Assembly: GCA_018881555.1 (NCBI GenBank)
Contig: JACAXG010000256.1
Span: 265,081-329,080 of the forward strand
Direction of reading: 5' to 3'
Source: Amblyornis subalaris
Lineage: Eukaryota; Chordata; Aves; Passeriformes; Ptilonorhynchidae
Length of the DNA stretch: 64,000 nt
Positions 1 to 12,903 of the stretch are shown here, in pieces. The position numbers and the translations under genes are program-made. The notes under the pieces were generated by a model that was not told the DNA's origin, searched no databases, and worked only from the letters and a program-made list of their open reading frames with translations. The number at the start of each line of letters is the position of its first letter. The stretch's first letter is position 1.

Positions 1-1280
1 TTGGAAAAAAAAACAGGTGTACAATCGCAAAGTGACAATGGTGTATTTAGCAAGAACCTGAGCACAGGAAATTTTGTACTTCTACCATCAGACTAGTTCC
101 CATGTGGCTGAAATTGGCCCCACCATTCTCTTGCAGTTTTTCCCCCAGCCGAGTAAATCTGGGTCTACTCTGCAACCTGATCATGTGTTTCCACTAAATG
201 ATGCACAGGCACATGACCCTGTTTGTATGGCTCACGCACCAGGCTGCTGATTTTAACTGCGCTTCGCCCAGGGGATGGGGGACAGGGGGAGGATTGTGCC
301 ACTACAGCTTCAACCCACCCATCCACCATGCCCTCCATCCTGGAGGGGTTGGGCAGTGAGGGACGGTGGGAGCTGCGCAGGGATGTGGACCTGCAGGGCA
401 GTGCTGGACCTGCACCAGCAGCAGGAGCTGAGGAACATGGGTCTTCCCCAGCAAGAAACAGGAGTCTGACTCAGCACGAAAGGCAGTCACACATCCTCCA
501 GGTGCCCTCTGCATCCTCAGCTGCAAAAGCCCCACTACAGTTCTGGTGTCCCCTCTGCTACACAAATTGTGTTTGTAGCCATGGCCTCGGCTTCTCTCTG
601 TAAGTTCTTCCAAAATGAAAGGAATGCTTTAAACTAAAGGTGTTTTAGTAAGACACCAACACAGAATTTCTCCTCTTTTGCCTTCCATTCCGTCTCTGGT
701 GCCCTTGTCTCCAAAATATTGTTTTCAGTAGGATGCAGAACAAAACAGGACCATACACCCTGTGATGGATCTGAGGAGTATCAGCAATATCCAACCCCAA
801 CCAGACCGTGCTCACTTCCACCCTCCAAGACTGACAAAAGCCCCTGGTCAAGAAAGTCCTAAGAGAAGAAGCACAGCAGATGTCTCAGCAGTTAATTTTC
901 TGTCACTTTGCATATATTTCCTATTTGAGGAGGCCACAGAGTCAGAACAATAGTGTCTCTTCCCCTGTTCATTGGCAGAAGGGAAATGTTCCACGGTTTA
1001 GAGGAGGGTCTGGTTCAAAACTGACACACTGCCAGAGCTTTCCGAAACACCTGGACAAGCCCCTTCTCCTGGTCACTGGGTCACTCTGAAGGTCCCTGGC
1101 TTGTCTATGACCTTGGCAAAGTCCTGCTGAAACAGGACCAAACTGCACCACAGCCAATGGTGACAGGGGATGTCCACAGCTCCATCACATCACAAAAACA
1201 GAGCATCCACCCCGGCCCCTGCCCACCCCTTTGGCTGTGCAGCCGTGCACAACCCCCTCCCAGAAAACAGCTCCTGCTAC
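1..1280 (-). other. PAX5: PAX5 intron 5, partial
   Basis: This is sequence downstream (in gene sense) of the exon 5 donor. I searched it for the partial homeodomain and transactivation coding sequence of exon 6 and saw none. It therefore appears to be pure intron, and exon 6 lies beyond the left edge. In mammals intron 5 of PAX5 carries a B-cell enhancer. I see no motif block here that I can equate with it. Confidence 0.7.
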
Positions 1281-1409
1281 CTTCATCCCGCTTGCGCTTG
1301 TTGCTCTCAGTGCCGGGGGAGGCAATTCCCAGGATCCCACTAATGGAGTAGGATGAACCAGCAGAGTCAGTGGTGACAGAGGACACCTGGGTGACAGATC
1401 CCGTGGAGG
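1281..1409 (-). CDS. PAX5: PAX5 exon 5 (octapeptide and nuclear localisation stretch)
   Basis: The minus strand shows an acceptor (TTGCAG) before 1409 and a GT donor (GTAGCA) after 1281, giving a 129-nt exon. It is entered in phase 1 from exon 4. The translation carries [10 protein letters not shown], then the octapeptide YSISGILG (1327-1350), then the basic stretch NKRKR (1288-1302). In PAX2/5/8 the octapeptide recruits Groucho/TLE co-repressors, and the KRKR stretch is a nuclear localisation signal. Exon length and residue order fit PAX5 rather than PAX2 or PAX8. The codon spanning the exon 4/5 junction reads GCC (Ala), where I recall Val in the human protein; this looks like a conservative change. 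The exon ends in phase 1 (GAT GAA G) and must join exon 6, which lies outside the window. Confidence 0.95.
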
Positions 1410-3384
1410 CTGCAAGGGAAGGATAAGCAGTCAGTCTCAGGACAACACGGACAACAGCTTACCCAAAAGCCACCGGCCTCCGTGGCATGAAGGAGGTGGG
1501 CTGGGGCTTGCCTGGCCATCATGGCCCTTACAGCTCGGGAAGAACCCTCACCCAATCCAGCCATGCCCAGTCCAATCCAGCAGCATGCCGCAGCAGCCCA
1601 GTGCAGGGGTGGGAGCAGAGGCACGGTCAGCCCTCACCCCAGTCACAAGGGGCTGGGTACATGCTTTTCCTTTAGCTGTCAGATGCCCAGTCCCGTATGA
1701 CACTTGGTGGAAAAGTTCATTACCTGAGACAGCAGAGGTCCTCCAGTGACACAGCAGCCAGTGTCACCAGCAAGGTGGACAGAGCTTGCTGGGAACACAG
1801 TCATGCAGAGACAGGAGACGGGGAGAGGGCTCCCAGGACAGGAACCCCCTGGCAGTGTGCGCTTGCTGTGCTACATGTGCTGCCTTCATCCTGCTAGGCC
1901 ATGCCACTAGCCTCCAGCCAGTGGAGACCTTGCACAGCTGGGGTTGCCCAGGGATGGACAGCTGAAAGGCCCTGAGATTCCCCAAAATATGAACTAAATC
2001 CATTTTGCTTTGGAAGAGCCCTCAGGAAAGAGTACTCTTGGTGTCCAGCAAGGGCGGTCACTCATCACAGCCGACACCAGTCTGGATGTGCCAGACTGCG
2101 CTGCAAACACTGTCCAGGTGATGCTGTGGGAGTCCAAGGCTGCACAGAAGCAGGCAGAGGAGGGAGCATCACCATCACCTCCATCAAATTCCAGGCTGAG
2201 CCTGTCCTGCCATATCCCTCTATCCTAGAGATCACCATGCAGGTGATCCCAAGGATGGGATGGGGAGGATACGTTGCAGGAGCACACCAAAGACCCCCAG
2301 CCACAACTCACATGGAGCAAACCCATGTCAGGAATCCCTGCTGCCTCTATCAACTCCAAGACCTGAGAAACAAGATTTTTCTTTTCTGTTCTTTATTTTC
2401 TCGGGAAGAGGCAGCCCTCAAGCCACCACACTGAGATGAAAGCATCTTTTCTTCCCCTGGGACTGTTTTGGCATTTTCTGGAAAGGCTGAGGACAGAGGG
2501 GCTGCAGTGTGACTCCTCTGACAAGCCAAAAGAGTGCAGGCAGCTCTGCATCTCTGCTCGCTTTCTCATGGTGCCAGCACACCCTTCCCAAGAGACAAGC
2601 AGCAAGCATTTCACCACCACAGCATAAAGGCAGAGAGGAACTAGGGCCCCCACATCACCTCCTATGAAGCAAGGGCTGACCTGTGCCCTGATGGGTTTCA
2701 TGGAACAGGGACAAAAAGAGAACAGCCCTGAGCCCTGATCAAGCCCCTCCATCCCTGCTGCATTGCAGCACAGCAGCACCCACCCTCCTCAGAAAGACAC
2801 CATCAGCCAGGTGAAGGGCTGAGGGTGTCTCACCAGCCCGGGGGTCTCCTGGGGGTCACCCTCCGTCAGCATCATCTGCCTCAGGGTGCAGCATCACTGT
2901 TCTGTGGCTGAATTAAAAGTTTCAGAAAGTTTTGCTACCACTTCACTCAAGACTGCAAGTGCACAAAGAATTGTGGAAGGGATGGTTGATAGATGAAAAA
3001 AACACATTCAAAACTACTTACTGACTAATGATGCAGAAAATGTTATGAATAAGTATCCCTTTCTTGATTTATTACTTTAATTATCTGACATTCTATAGAC
3101 CCCTATTAGTGGGGGTTTTTTGGTTTAGATTTCAATTTTCTGTCTCATGGTGAAAGCTATTTATCATAATAATCAGTAAAATTCAAAACCTTTTAGCAGT
3201 ATTTATAAAATTCATTTACTATGTTCAGCCCTTGGAGAATGACAAAGAAGGCGCATTAGCACGTGTGCTGAAGTGTTTTATGCAGAATTATCTGTCCATA
3301 AGAATGATTAAAAGTTCTTTAGAATATTTGTGATCCATTATGCTTTTTTTAAAAAAAATGTATTTTAAGAAAAGTTTTCCTTAC
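1410..3384 (-). other. PAX5: PAX5 intron 4
   Basis: This 1,975-bp intron has GT...AG borders. No other coding signal or repeat family is recognised. The exon 4-proximal 450 bases are A/T-rich and not repetitive. Confidence 0.85.
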
Positions 3385-3449
3385 CTATGCTGTGACTGGA
3401 GGCTGGGACCTGCTGATTGGGTGGCTGCTGCACCTTCGTTCGTATGATC
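3385..3449 (-). CDS. PAX5: PAX5 exon 4 (linker after paired domain)
   Basis: This 65-nt exon has a CATAG acceptor before 3449 and a GTAAG donor after 3385. It continues the arginine codon split after exon 3 and reads [21 protein letters not shown]. It is the short linker that follows the C-terminal half of the paired domain in PAX2/5/8 proteins, and the IRTKVQQP motif is diagnostic of that subgroup. It contains no catalytic or metal-binding residues. The flanking introns are about 3,969 bp (towards exon 3) and 1,975 bp (towards exon 5). I chose the boundaries from the splice consensus, and they keep the frame through all five exons. Confidence 0.94.
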
Positions 3450-3669
3450 CTATGAATAATGGAAAAGAAATGACCACTTAGGTAGCATTAGGCATGCAAT
3501 GGCAGGGGGCATCAGACACTATTTTTTCAGTGCAGGACACCTACATCAATACAAAAAATGCCTTTCTGCATATGTCTCCCCCCATCCACTGAAGGATTGA
3601 AGTTCGGCAGGTGGATCCAGGACCACATTCGTGCGCCCAGCCCCTGCCATTAGGGTCATCAGGGTGACA

Positions 3670-3860
3670 TTCCACAGAATCACAGAATAGTTCAGGTTGC
3701 AAGGGACAGCAGTTGACAGTGAGTCATCTGGTCCAACCACCCTGCTCAAGCTGGGTCATCCCAGAGCACATCAAACGGGATTGTGTCCAGATGGTTCTCA
3801 GGATGCTTCAGAGTTTGGTGCTTTGGTGCCTTTGAGGACCCAATCCTCACTGCCCAGGAA
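3670..3860 (-). mobile_element. CR1 LINE fragment, antisense
   Basis: The text begins with acagaatcacagaatagttc and continues with the 'ggtccaaccaccctgctcaa' and 'gattgtgtccagatgg' stretches typical of the reverse complement of avian CR1 3' ends. It is old and diverged. The right boundary is uncertain. Confidence 0.75.
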
Positions 3861-5704
3861 AGAGACATCCATTGCTACCTTGGCAATCATCAGGCCAGCA
3901 CCCCGTCCCCAGGGAGCTAGACCCTTCTGAGCCCAGAGGCTCCAGCAGGCTGTCGTCTGCTGTCTGGGGTCCTGGGACATTTGCAAGGCTGTCCCTAAAG
4001 CATCCCAGATATGGCATTCACATGGCTAGAGGCACTTGACACTTTAGAAAAGGATCTGCTTAGCTAAATTATTATTAAAAAAAAGAAGTGTTGGAATAAA
4101 TGTTAATCTTAAAAGCTGAATGACTACATTTATCATCGCTGGGTACATACAGTCTCTGCTCCGATTTATAGCAGTGTCAGGAAAAATTCAGAGATACAGA
4201 CAAAGAAGAAGCATGTGCTGTGGTGTAGGACAGAGGGTACCTGCTATATAGGGAAATGCTGGGGAGATGATACACACAGTGCTCACCTGCCCATGTGCTG
4301 TGAAAAAACAAAAGACAGGGACAGAAACATCTCTGGAGGTCGCACAGCTCTGCCTCTGACTGCAGCAGAATTGGAACGTGCCCAACAGGCACACCCTTGG
4401 TTCACCACACGTCCCCCTGCCCCAGGCACCACTGTTATAGCAGCAATGCCACAGTGAGCTGTTCTCCGCTCTGTGCCTGACAGACTCTCCTGCCATTCCT
4501 GCCTGCCATGAATTTGCAAGACAGGAGAGGAGGGGAGTTGTCAGGCAGAGTGGGCTTGGGGGTAAACTCCCAGGAATACACAGCAGTTCCTTGCTGGAAA
4601 GCCCCCTCACGAGCCAGCACAGGGACCACCACTGGTGACACCCAACTCCATCCCAGAAAAGGATGCACTGCCATCCCCTTCCCCTCCCATTCCTCGGAGG
4701 AGTCTGATGGAGGCTGGCAGGGGTTTGGTTTGTCCATAAGTCATCTTTCAGCTCACAGCCCCACAGCAAAGCTGCTGGGTGTCAAGTGCAAACCAGGAGA
4801 CGGGTTAAGGCAGCACAACCCCCAGAACAGCCAAGCCCAGTGTGGGGGTCAGGAACAGCTGTGACAGCAGCTTTGGTGGGGGAGCATGGCCAAACAGACA
4901 GGAGCTGGCATGGTTAAGAGTGGAAACAGGCTCCTGCAGAAGGCTGTCGTGGTGAAGGAAGAGTGTCCAGGCCCTTCTGACACATAAATATCTTTATCTC
5001 TGGAGGGATGGAGACTGCAACACTTGGAAGCAGCTGGACAGCTCTCAGCTTATTTGAGCAAAGCTAATCACAGTGATTAATTAAGTCTTAATCACACAGA
5101 CTTGCTCCTGCTATGGAAGAGTGGCCTATTATTAATATTAATGTTATTAATTAATTATTACTTTTGTTATTCAGTCTTACATGGGGGCAGCAACTCAAAC
5201 TTGTCTGCTGAAAGGCCCTCTCAGCAGAGGGGATGTGCTGCACACAGACCATCCCCATAAGCCCCAATGTTCCGCAGGTGCAGCATCAGCATCCTGGGAG
5301 GGAACAGCACAGCCCCAGGAGCCCCTCTGCACTGTGGAGACAGGGACAGAGAACCAGAGCAGTGGCTCCCTCACGCCCTGGGCAGAAATGGCAACTGCAG
5401 CAGGACAGGAATCATTCAGCGAGATCTGTGTAGGCTCAGGTCTGCGCTGACCAGACAGCCCCTGATTTGCACCTCAGTGGTGAACAAGAGCATCGTGGGC
5501 AGGGGCCTGCATCCTTCCCCATCAGCAAAGCCCCAAAGTACACACCCAGTGTTAAATACGAGGATAAAGCCTGCAGACTACTGGAACTGGTAGGATTTGG
5601 CATTAAAGCCAAGTGTTTTCATGTGAATTCCAGGTTCTTTGTCACATGACTGTTCAGTCTGGGTTTTCACGATGAGCTCTCAGGCTGGCAAAAACAATTC
5701 TCTG

Positions 5705-5745
5705 GGTAAACAGACTGACTCAAACAGACTGACTCAAACAGACTG
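5705..5745. repeat. short tandem repeat, 14-bp unit
   Basis: The unit aaacagactgactc occurs about 2.7 times in direct tandem. It is a small local duplication inside PAX5 intron 3. Confidence 0.75.
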
Positions 5746-7418
5746 CATGCATTTCTGAAAAAGGATTTTGAACCATTAAGAAAAGGAAAATATCTTAGCC
5801 ACAGTCCCAAGCAGATGAGAAAGAATTAGATTTGCCGTTTCTGATACAATGGCAGTGGGGATGTGGGCATTATGATCATGGAAACATACAAGGACACAGC
5901 AAGAGGACCATGGAAACTGGCTCAAAACATGACTGAAAGCTACTTAAATCTCCCTTTTTCCTACATCTGTCACTGCCTTTTTGGTACTTTTTCGGAGGAC
6001 TGCTCACAACAGCCATGCTGCTCACATAACTCGTTGACATTAACAGAAGCAGAGCTTCCCCTTAGCTATTTGATATTTTCCTTTGGTTTTGCTGGTGTTT
6101 GTATTATTTCTCAAATCCTCTTTAAAACTGAAGACATCATGTCCATAAAGTTACTGCATGCTGCTCTGGAGCCTCCAAGTCAGGGGCTCCCAAGTAGCAG
6201 CAAAGGCCGTGCATGAACTGACCCATTTTTCCTCTTAATTCCATGAGCATATGTGTCAACATTGAGTCCATCAAGGCAGAGACTGCACTCCCCACTAATG
6301 CTGGGGAAGCCACTCCGGCTACTCAAGCGGCAACTCCGTGAATGCAAATCAGATTGGGATAGCCAATAAAAGAATATTGCATCCATTTATTTCACATCCG
6401 TGGACACAAATGAGACATTTTATAGCATGCTGCATTCGAAGAATTTGCATGCAGTCGCACAAGTGAAAATCAGCTCACCAACGTGGTGAGGAGGAAGCCC
6501 AGAACACAGTGAAAATGAAAGAACTCTGCTTGCCAGGGCTGTGGATGTACATGAGGCTGCCCAATAGCTCTGCTATCCAAGTATTCATCTCTTACTGTTG
6601 CTATGGCAGGGCTGGAGATGTCACGTAGTATTTCACTGGGTTTTTCCAACATTGGTCTTACACATCACCTGACTCAGGAGGAAACAGTGGGCACAGAACG
6701 TGTAATGGACAAGCCAGTAGGTTAGAGCCCCTCCAGACCCTTCTATGAGCCCAGCCCTTACTTGCAAAGCCATGGCAAAACTCCCAAACATGGGACTGAG
6801 TCTCTAAATGAAATTCTCCTGTGTTTTTACAAAAGCAATTCAAGGCCACTTAAATGTCCCCATGTAAAAAGCAGACACCAGAGGCCCTCAGACACTACCA
6901 ACCAAATTCCCCGTGATATTCACGGTGAACACAGGCCTGTACCAATGTCAGCAACACCAAACAGATGTCAGGGGACAGAATGGTACCTCAGACCCAAGCC
7001 TTAGGACCTCCCTTTCTCAGATGACTGCCACTCTACTCAATGGCCATCTGAGCTTCCCCCCTGGGCAAAGCACATCCCACTGAACCCCCACTGCATAGAG
7101 CAGAACTGGGGCTTCATTCGTAGCAAACACATAGGGTCATTCCCTGCAAGGTCCTCCTACTCACAGACAGGGGAAAAGAGAGAAAAGAAGCAAAGGCTGA
7201 CAGCAGAACCTGCCCGTTCCTGAGAAACCCTCACCATCCATGATGCTTCAGCGACCAAGATAAGCCCACAGCCACTCTGTGGCCCCGAGTGCCTTAGGGA
7301 AACAGGTGAAGCTACTTTTCTTATAAACAGCCCCAAACACCCAGTCCTACTAAAAGACAAAGATGTAGTGACAGCACTTTCATGGAGCATCCCGCCCCAG
7401 TACCACACCAAGCTTTAC

Positions 7419-7616
7419 CTGTTAATGGAACTGACGCTGGGCACAGTGTCGTTGTCACACACTCGCTCAGCAAGGAGTCTGTCCCTGATCTCCCAGGCAA
7501 ACATGGTGGGATTTTGGCGTTTGTACTCTGCAATTTTTTCAACGACTTTGGGTGTGGCGACCTTTGGTTTTGATCCTCCAATCACTCCAGGCTTAATACT
7601 CCCAGTTTCATAATAC
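7419..7616 (-). CDS. PAX5: PAX5 exon 3 (C-terminal half of paired domain)
   Basis: This 198-nt exon has a CCAG acceptor before 7616 and a GTAAAG donor after 7419. Joined to exon 2 it completes an arginine codon and reads [20 protein letters not shown], then the helix-rich segment [20 protein letters not shown], ending [14 protein letters not shown]. This is the linker plus the C-terminal RED subdomain of the paired DNA-binding domain, which contacts the 3' half of the paired-box recognition site. There are no frameshifts or stops, and conservation appears essentially complete against the PAX2/5/8 consensus. PAX2 and PAX8 are nearly identical here, so the PAX5 assignment rests on exon 1A, exon 5 and the ZCCHC7 neighbour. 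Confidence 0.97.
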
Positions 7617-10232
7617 CTGGGACAACATCCAAAACAAAGCTTTGGTTATCACACACAGACAGAGAACATGGTCTGAGATTTACAGAGAACATCATTTCAA
7701 GGTAACTAAACTCCAGCAAATCCTGAGATACATCTTCACTTTCACATACACATTTTCTGCCTATGTGGTGCTTAATCACCTAACAGATTAATTTATAGTA
7801 ATTGAAATTGGGCCTCGGGATACAATATATATTTTTCTGTAACAGCAAGACAAAAGAAACAATGCAAGATTAAAGGGCATGCTGAGATCCAAAATTAACT
7901 GAAAATGTGTGTTATTAATCAGCAGTATTGGCAATAATAGAAACAAATCACACCGAAGACTGCTTTTTGCTGTGGACTCTTCTGTAGCAAATTACTGTTT
8001 CTACAGAAATGCTGTCATTAATATCTACAGCTTGTTATAATTTCAGAGTGAAATGAAGGCTAGGTATTGTATTTTATTTGCACCTCTGGAATAAATATGC
8101 CAGCATAACTTTTCACTATTTTATTATTTTAATATACATATTATGGTTTTAATAGTTCATATTTTTCAAAATGTGTTCTTTTCATCATCATGTTTTCAGT
8201 AGTTTCAACGACAAATTTTGAGGAAAAAGGAGCTGCTCATGCTCCGGAGGGTCCAACTGAGGCAGGGATCAGTTTCTGTGACCAGCCCTTCCTCGGATGC
8301 AGCATCTTCACCCCCACCAGCAGTTCTGCTCATGACATGCCCCCAGGAAAGGTGGAGAATGAGATCCCTAAACCAACAGAAATCTGACCGATTTCTTCAC
8401 ATGTAAACCATACAAGATGGACTGCTTTTGGTAGCTACTGCTCTTAGTAGCCAGCTGAGATCCCTCGGCCCTGCAAGTCTCCCCTTTTAATAAACAAAGT
8501 CTTGAACATGCTGCTAAGAGCAGAAGTCACATCTTGTCTGCTGAGGGCCATAATAGAGACTGAGAATGAGACCGTACTCCATTCTGCAGTCAGGGCGTTC
8601 CACACAGGATGCTCTCTGACAGCCCCGCACTTCTTTGTATCTTGTGAATTTTCTTGTGGCCAGATGAAAAACAAACCCCATGCCTACCTTCAGACACCAC
8701 CCCAGCTGCACTAATCCAGCACACCCCTTTCATACAGAGCAGACCGCAACTCCATCTGCCTCTCAACCAGGCACCCACTGAGCTGTGCTCGCAGCAGCTC
8801 AGACACCACCGCTTACTGCTCTGTGCCTGCATTTCTAGCTCAGAAAAAATTCCCAAACAAGAACACAAGACTGCTTATTAATATATTTTCCCTGCAGCTG
8901 ACATAACCATTATGCAAAAAAAAAATTAATTCCCCCATCTCTCCAGCCTGAGCAGAGCACAAACAATCTGCACAGCCAAAGTCTGCCTCACTGAAACATG
9001 CAACCACGTTCATCAAATTTTTGCCAGGCCACCTGTTTTCAGTGTTTGTGCGAGAGCTCTGTGTGCAGCACCTAAAGTTCCTTTAAAAAGAGTGACACCA
9101 AATTGTTCATACATGTTCTCAGATATTCTGGGTGCAAATATTGACTCAGGCCTACCAGTCTCCACTAGTAATGGCAAGTGTTGAGTGTCAGAGACGGATT
9201 AACCCTCCTGCTGCCCCTATATGCAGTGAGCTTTAGGGCAGAGGGGCAAAATTCAGTTTCTCCCACACTTTCACGAGAACATGATAAAATGATGGCAAAT
9301 ATGACCCATAAACCTTTTAAAATCTTGCACCCCTGGCCTCAAAACCTTGCCACCACTTCTGTGTGGAGGACGCAGAAGGCAGCCAGACAATACCAATGCT
9401 ACCAGAAAACAAGTCACAATTTTCTTAGATCTAGTCAAAATGATGGATTTCACAAATATGTCTTGGCACTTTTCTCGAACAGTGCCAGTGATCAGTGCCC
9501 TGCACTCCAGGACAGCCTGACCAAGAGGAACAGTCCCAGCAGCACAGGATGCAGTGCCTGTGCAGACCAGCCGATGCTGTCCCACAGCTGATCACCACGG
9601 TAGGAAAGCCACAACAGCAAGGGCCCTTGCCACCACAATGCTGCAGCCATGGTGAGCTCACCAGAGGACAAAGCTCTGGTGCCTTGAGAACAGCAAGACC
9701 TTTACTCTCAAGCTCTTTAACCCCTGCCCACCTGCCCGCTCTCACAGTCTCAAGCCCTGCCCAGGCACAGACAAGCCCACAGGAAGGCTCGCCTTGCATG
9801 GGAGGTGCAGGATTGGGACCAGACCCCCTTCCCTGGATGCCGAGGGAGGTCATCATGATGGGGGCGGCTCTCACCCTGCACTGCCACTGCCCCTCCTCTC
9901 CGCCCTGATGATGAATCTGGGTGCAGTCACAGGGCCTGCAGGCTGCATGGCTCCGGCATCCCTGACTCCTGTCTCCATTTTAAAGGCAAGGATGGCTGCT
10001 GTCAGCATCGTTTCATGTACATCAGGTCAGGGCCTTTTACTCACAGAGAGTTGCAAAGGCAGGTGTAGGGTGGGCATCCCCATGGCACCCTCCCACGAGG
10101 GGTAAGAGCTTCACTTGCCTTGCAACTGCTGGTTCCCTGCCTCTCGGTGTTTTTTAAAGCTGCATATAGTACTGAAAAATTCCGATCATAAAATTACAAA
10201 TGTAAGGATTTATCATAAGGATTCCTATTTTT

Positions 10233-10272
10233 CACACACGCACACACATACGAAAAAACACATACACACAGA
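10233..10272. repeat. CA-rich simple repeat
   Basis: An interrupted (CA)n run that starts with cacacacgcacacacatacg. It is degenerate. Confidence 0.7.
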
Positions 10273-11351
10273 GCTGCAATTACAGAGACATTTTACCCAC
10301 TGTAATTATTAGTTATGAAAATAATGAGCTATGAAATTCCAATTTATGGTCAACAACTTTAATGACAGAGCTCTGGAGCCTCACTCTGAGCTCTGTAGTG
10401 CAAATATATCTAACAGTAGACCTAAACTGCCAAAAGTAAAACCATCAGACTTTTGCCTGGTGGGTAAATAAATTGCCTATTTCCAAGCTGTGTGTTGGTC
10501 CTGATGGGAATTGGTGGCAATTCCAATGTGACAGTGAGCATCATCAGCCAAACCACACCAGCCAGGCAGGGAGCAGGAGCCTGTCCTAGCTGCAGATGTG
10601 GAGTCATAACTGAGTGAAACAGCCTGTGGTGGGCAGGATAAAGCCCATGGGAAGTTTTCCTCTCTAAACCAGTCAAGGCATCTGTGTTCCTGAAATTCCA
10701 GTGGGAGAAGTGTCTGTAGCTTGCAGGGAAGGCACATCCCTGTGAGGAAGGCAGGAGAGAGAAAGCAGGAGCGCTAAGTGCAGCCTACACGCTGCAGCTC
10801 TGAAACCGAGCAGGGATTTGGAGGGGCTGCTCACCAGTTTGGGCAAGTAGAGGTAAGATGGATGTGGGGAAAACAGCGACAAGAGCTGTAAAACCAGGGG
10901 CCTGTGACCCTGAAAAATCTGAACACTCTACGTGGCCACTGAGCAATCAGAAATGCTGCTAATCCACTACATTCCCTGCATGATACTACAAAAAAAATGC
11001 CTTAATGGTCTTTGCAGCTATGCTATGTCCAGGAAAGCAAATTAGTTAGGAATTGGGAAAGAAAATTTAGAATAAAAATAGTAAAATGCTAAACAATTAA
11101 ATTGGAAGTGAAAATTTAGCAAACAGATTAGGGATTAATTTTTCCAGATGATAAAGAAAAACATTTTCTTACAAAAAAAAAAATCCCATAATATAAGTTG
11201 CCCAAGTACGTCAGAATACACAGGGTTCAAAACCATTTGAACACTGTAATTTACACAAATTAGGTTTAGCTTTGTACAGAAGATTAAACAAAAAAGGGAA
11301 AAAAGCAAGCATGGCATTTTTTACCTGAATCTATGTCAAATTTTAAAAGGA

Positions 11352-11409
11352 AATCAGGAAATAATACGAATTCAGAGTTTAATCAGGAAATACTATTAAT
11401 TCAGAGTTT
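11352..11409. repeat. two-copy 29-bp tandem duplication
   Basis: Positions 11352-11380 and 11381-11409 are near-identical direct copies that share aatcaggaaata and aattcagagttt and differ at a few central bases. The first bases of the following text, atttcctg, are an inverted echo of the unit's start. Confidence 0.8.
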
Positions 11410-12028
11410 AATTTCCTGTTGCCGTAGTGTTTGGAGCTGTTCCCACCTGAACAGAGAGCTACTCCTAAGGTAGATAAAATATATTTAGGATGGTTACTAG
11501 TTACTCATGGTATTCTGTGCTCTTGTAATCCAGCAGAAGAATGGACAAAGGCATTTAATTATAAATAGTGCAACAAATTGTGGAATAGCTTGCACGGATG
11601 CACATGCGGCAATGTTGATGCAATATATAATGATAATATTGTTTAAAAAGGGTTCTATTCAGGAAGCAAAACAAGTAACTTCCACAACTTCTACTTTTTT
11701 TGGACATTTTGCTGACTATGACTCCCAGATTTCCTTTCCTGTTCAGAACAGACAGGTGCAGGACATATGCCATATGTACGGCAAATACTCATGGCATTTT
11801 GCACTTTCAGTTAGAATTACCTACAAGAAACCGTAAAAGGGCCAAACAAGACACACAGATATTGGCTCTTTCTTTCTGCACCAGACGTATAAAACCATGA
11901 CTCCTCAGAAAGCCCCTCTTCTCACTGGACTGATCTCCTCTCTCTGCTTGTTTGCAGCCTCCAGTTCAGGGACTGCCACCGAGACTTTTCTCTTGACGGG
12001 CACAGAAGGATTTGCCATCCCCCTTTAC

Positions 12029-12194
12029 CTGCCAAGTATTTTGCTGACACAGCCATGGCTGACGCGGAGTTGCCGGGAGATGTCACACGGCCGGACCCCT
12101 TGATGGGCGAGCTCCACGATCCTTTGGCGAACGACATCTGGGAGGGGGCGGCCGTTCACAAAAACACCCCCCAGCTGATTCACGCCTCCATGTC
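12029..12194 (-). CDS. PAX5: PAX5 exon 2 (N-terminal half of paired domain)
   Basis: This 166-nt exon starts after the acceptor GTGTTTCAG (exon base 12194) and ends at 12029 before GTAAAG. It reads [20 protein letters not shown], then [20 protein letters not shown], then [14 protein letters not shown]. This is the beta-hairpin and N-terminal PAI helix-turn-helix subdomain that recognises the 5' half of the Pax site. The exon accepts either first exon. The two-base remainder GA completes AGA (Arg) after exon 1B or GGA (Gly) after exon 1A, so both isoforms share frame from here on. A long purine tract lies about 470 bp upstream in the same intron. Confidence 0.97.
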
Positions 12195-12663
12195 CTGAAA
12201 CACACAGGGGAGGGGGAGAAGGGCAGGAGAAGAGCTGTGTGAGAGTTTCAGACGTCTCTGCAGGGCAGAACCTCTAGTCCCAGAGCTCGGCAGCGCTGGG
12301 CATGGCCTCCCCAGAACCGGTCCGATTTCCCCGGGAGAAGCAGGGAGATGACCTCAGTGCCTCAATGCCACTTGCTGGAGGGGACGACCCTCCTGCCTGA
12401 AGGCAGATCGGACCCCCTCCGGGAAAATGGCCACGGGGAACCCCTCAGTCATGTCCGGTACCCCGGCGGCGGACCACCCTCCTGCCAAAGCCCCACTGGC
12501 CCAGCCACGAGCTCCAGGGCAGGCCTGGTGCTGTCCCGTGGAGCAGAGGCTGCTCGGAGACGCTGGCTGGGAAGCCAGTGGAAGATAAGGCTGGGTGATC
12601 ACTGCTTTGTTTTTTGGGTTTGGTTTGGTTTGTTTCGCCCTAGATGCCTTAAATTAATCGAAT

Positions 12664-12867
12664 GGGGGGGGGGGGGGAAGGGGGGGAAAGAGGGGAGAAA
12701 AAGAAAAGAGAGAAAGAGAGAAAGAGAAAGAGAGAAAGAGAGGAAGAGAAAGCGAGAAAGCGAGAAAGCGAGGGAGAAAGAGAGAAAGAGAGAAAGAAAG
12801 AGAGAAAGAAAGAGAAGGAAAGAAGGAAAGAAGGAAAGAAGGAAAGAAGGAAAGAAGGAAAGAAGGA

Positions 12868-12903
<36 letters not shown>

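Larger units (their letters stand above)
3450..7418 (-). other. PAX5: PAX5 intron 3
   Basis: This 3,969-bp intron contains an antisense CR1 fragment near 3670-3860, an AT-rich patch at 5125-5165 and a short 14-bp tandem repeat near 5705-5745. Nothing else is recognised. Confidence 0.85.
7617..12028 (-). other. PAX5: PAX5 intron 2
   Basis: This 4,412-bp intron is mostly unique sequence. It includes A/T-rich non-repetitive blocks near 7800-8180 and 11300-11800, a short CA-rich run near 10233-10270 and a two-copy 29-bp tandem duplication at 11352-11409. No gene signal is seen. Confidence 0.85.

Noticed and set aside
1..1280. Search for PAX5 exon 6
   Set aside because: No partial-homeodomain coding sequence is visible on the minus strand, so the exon must lie outside the window.
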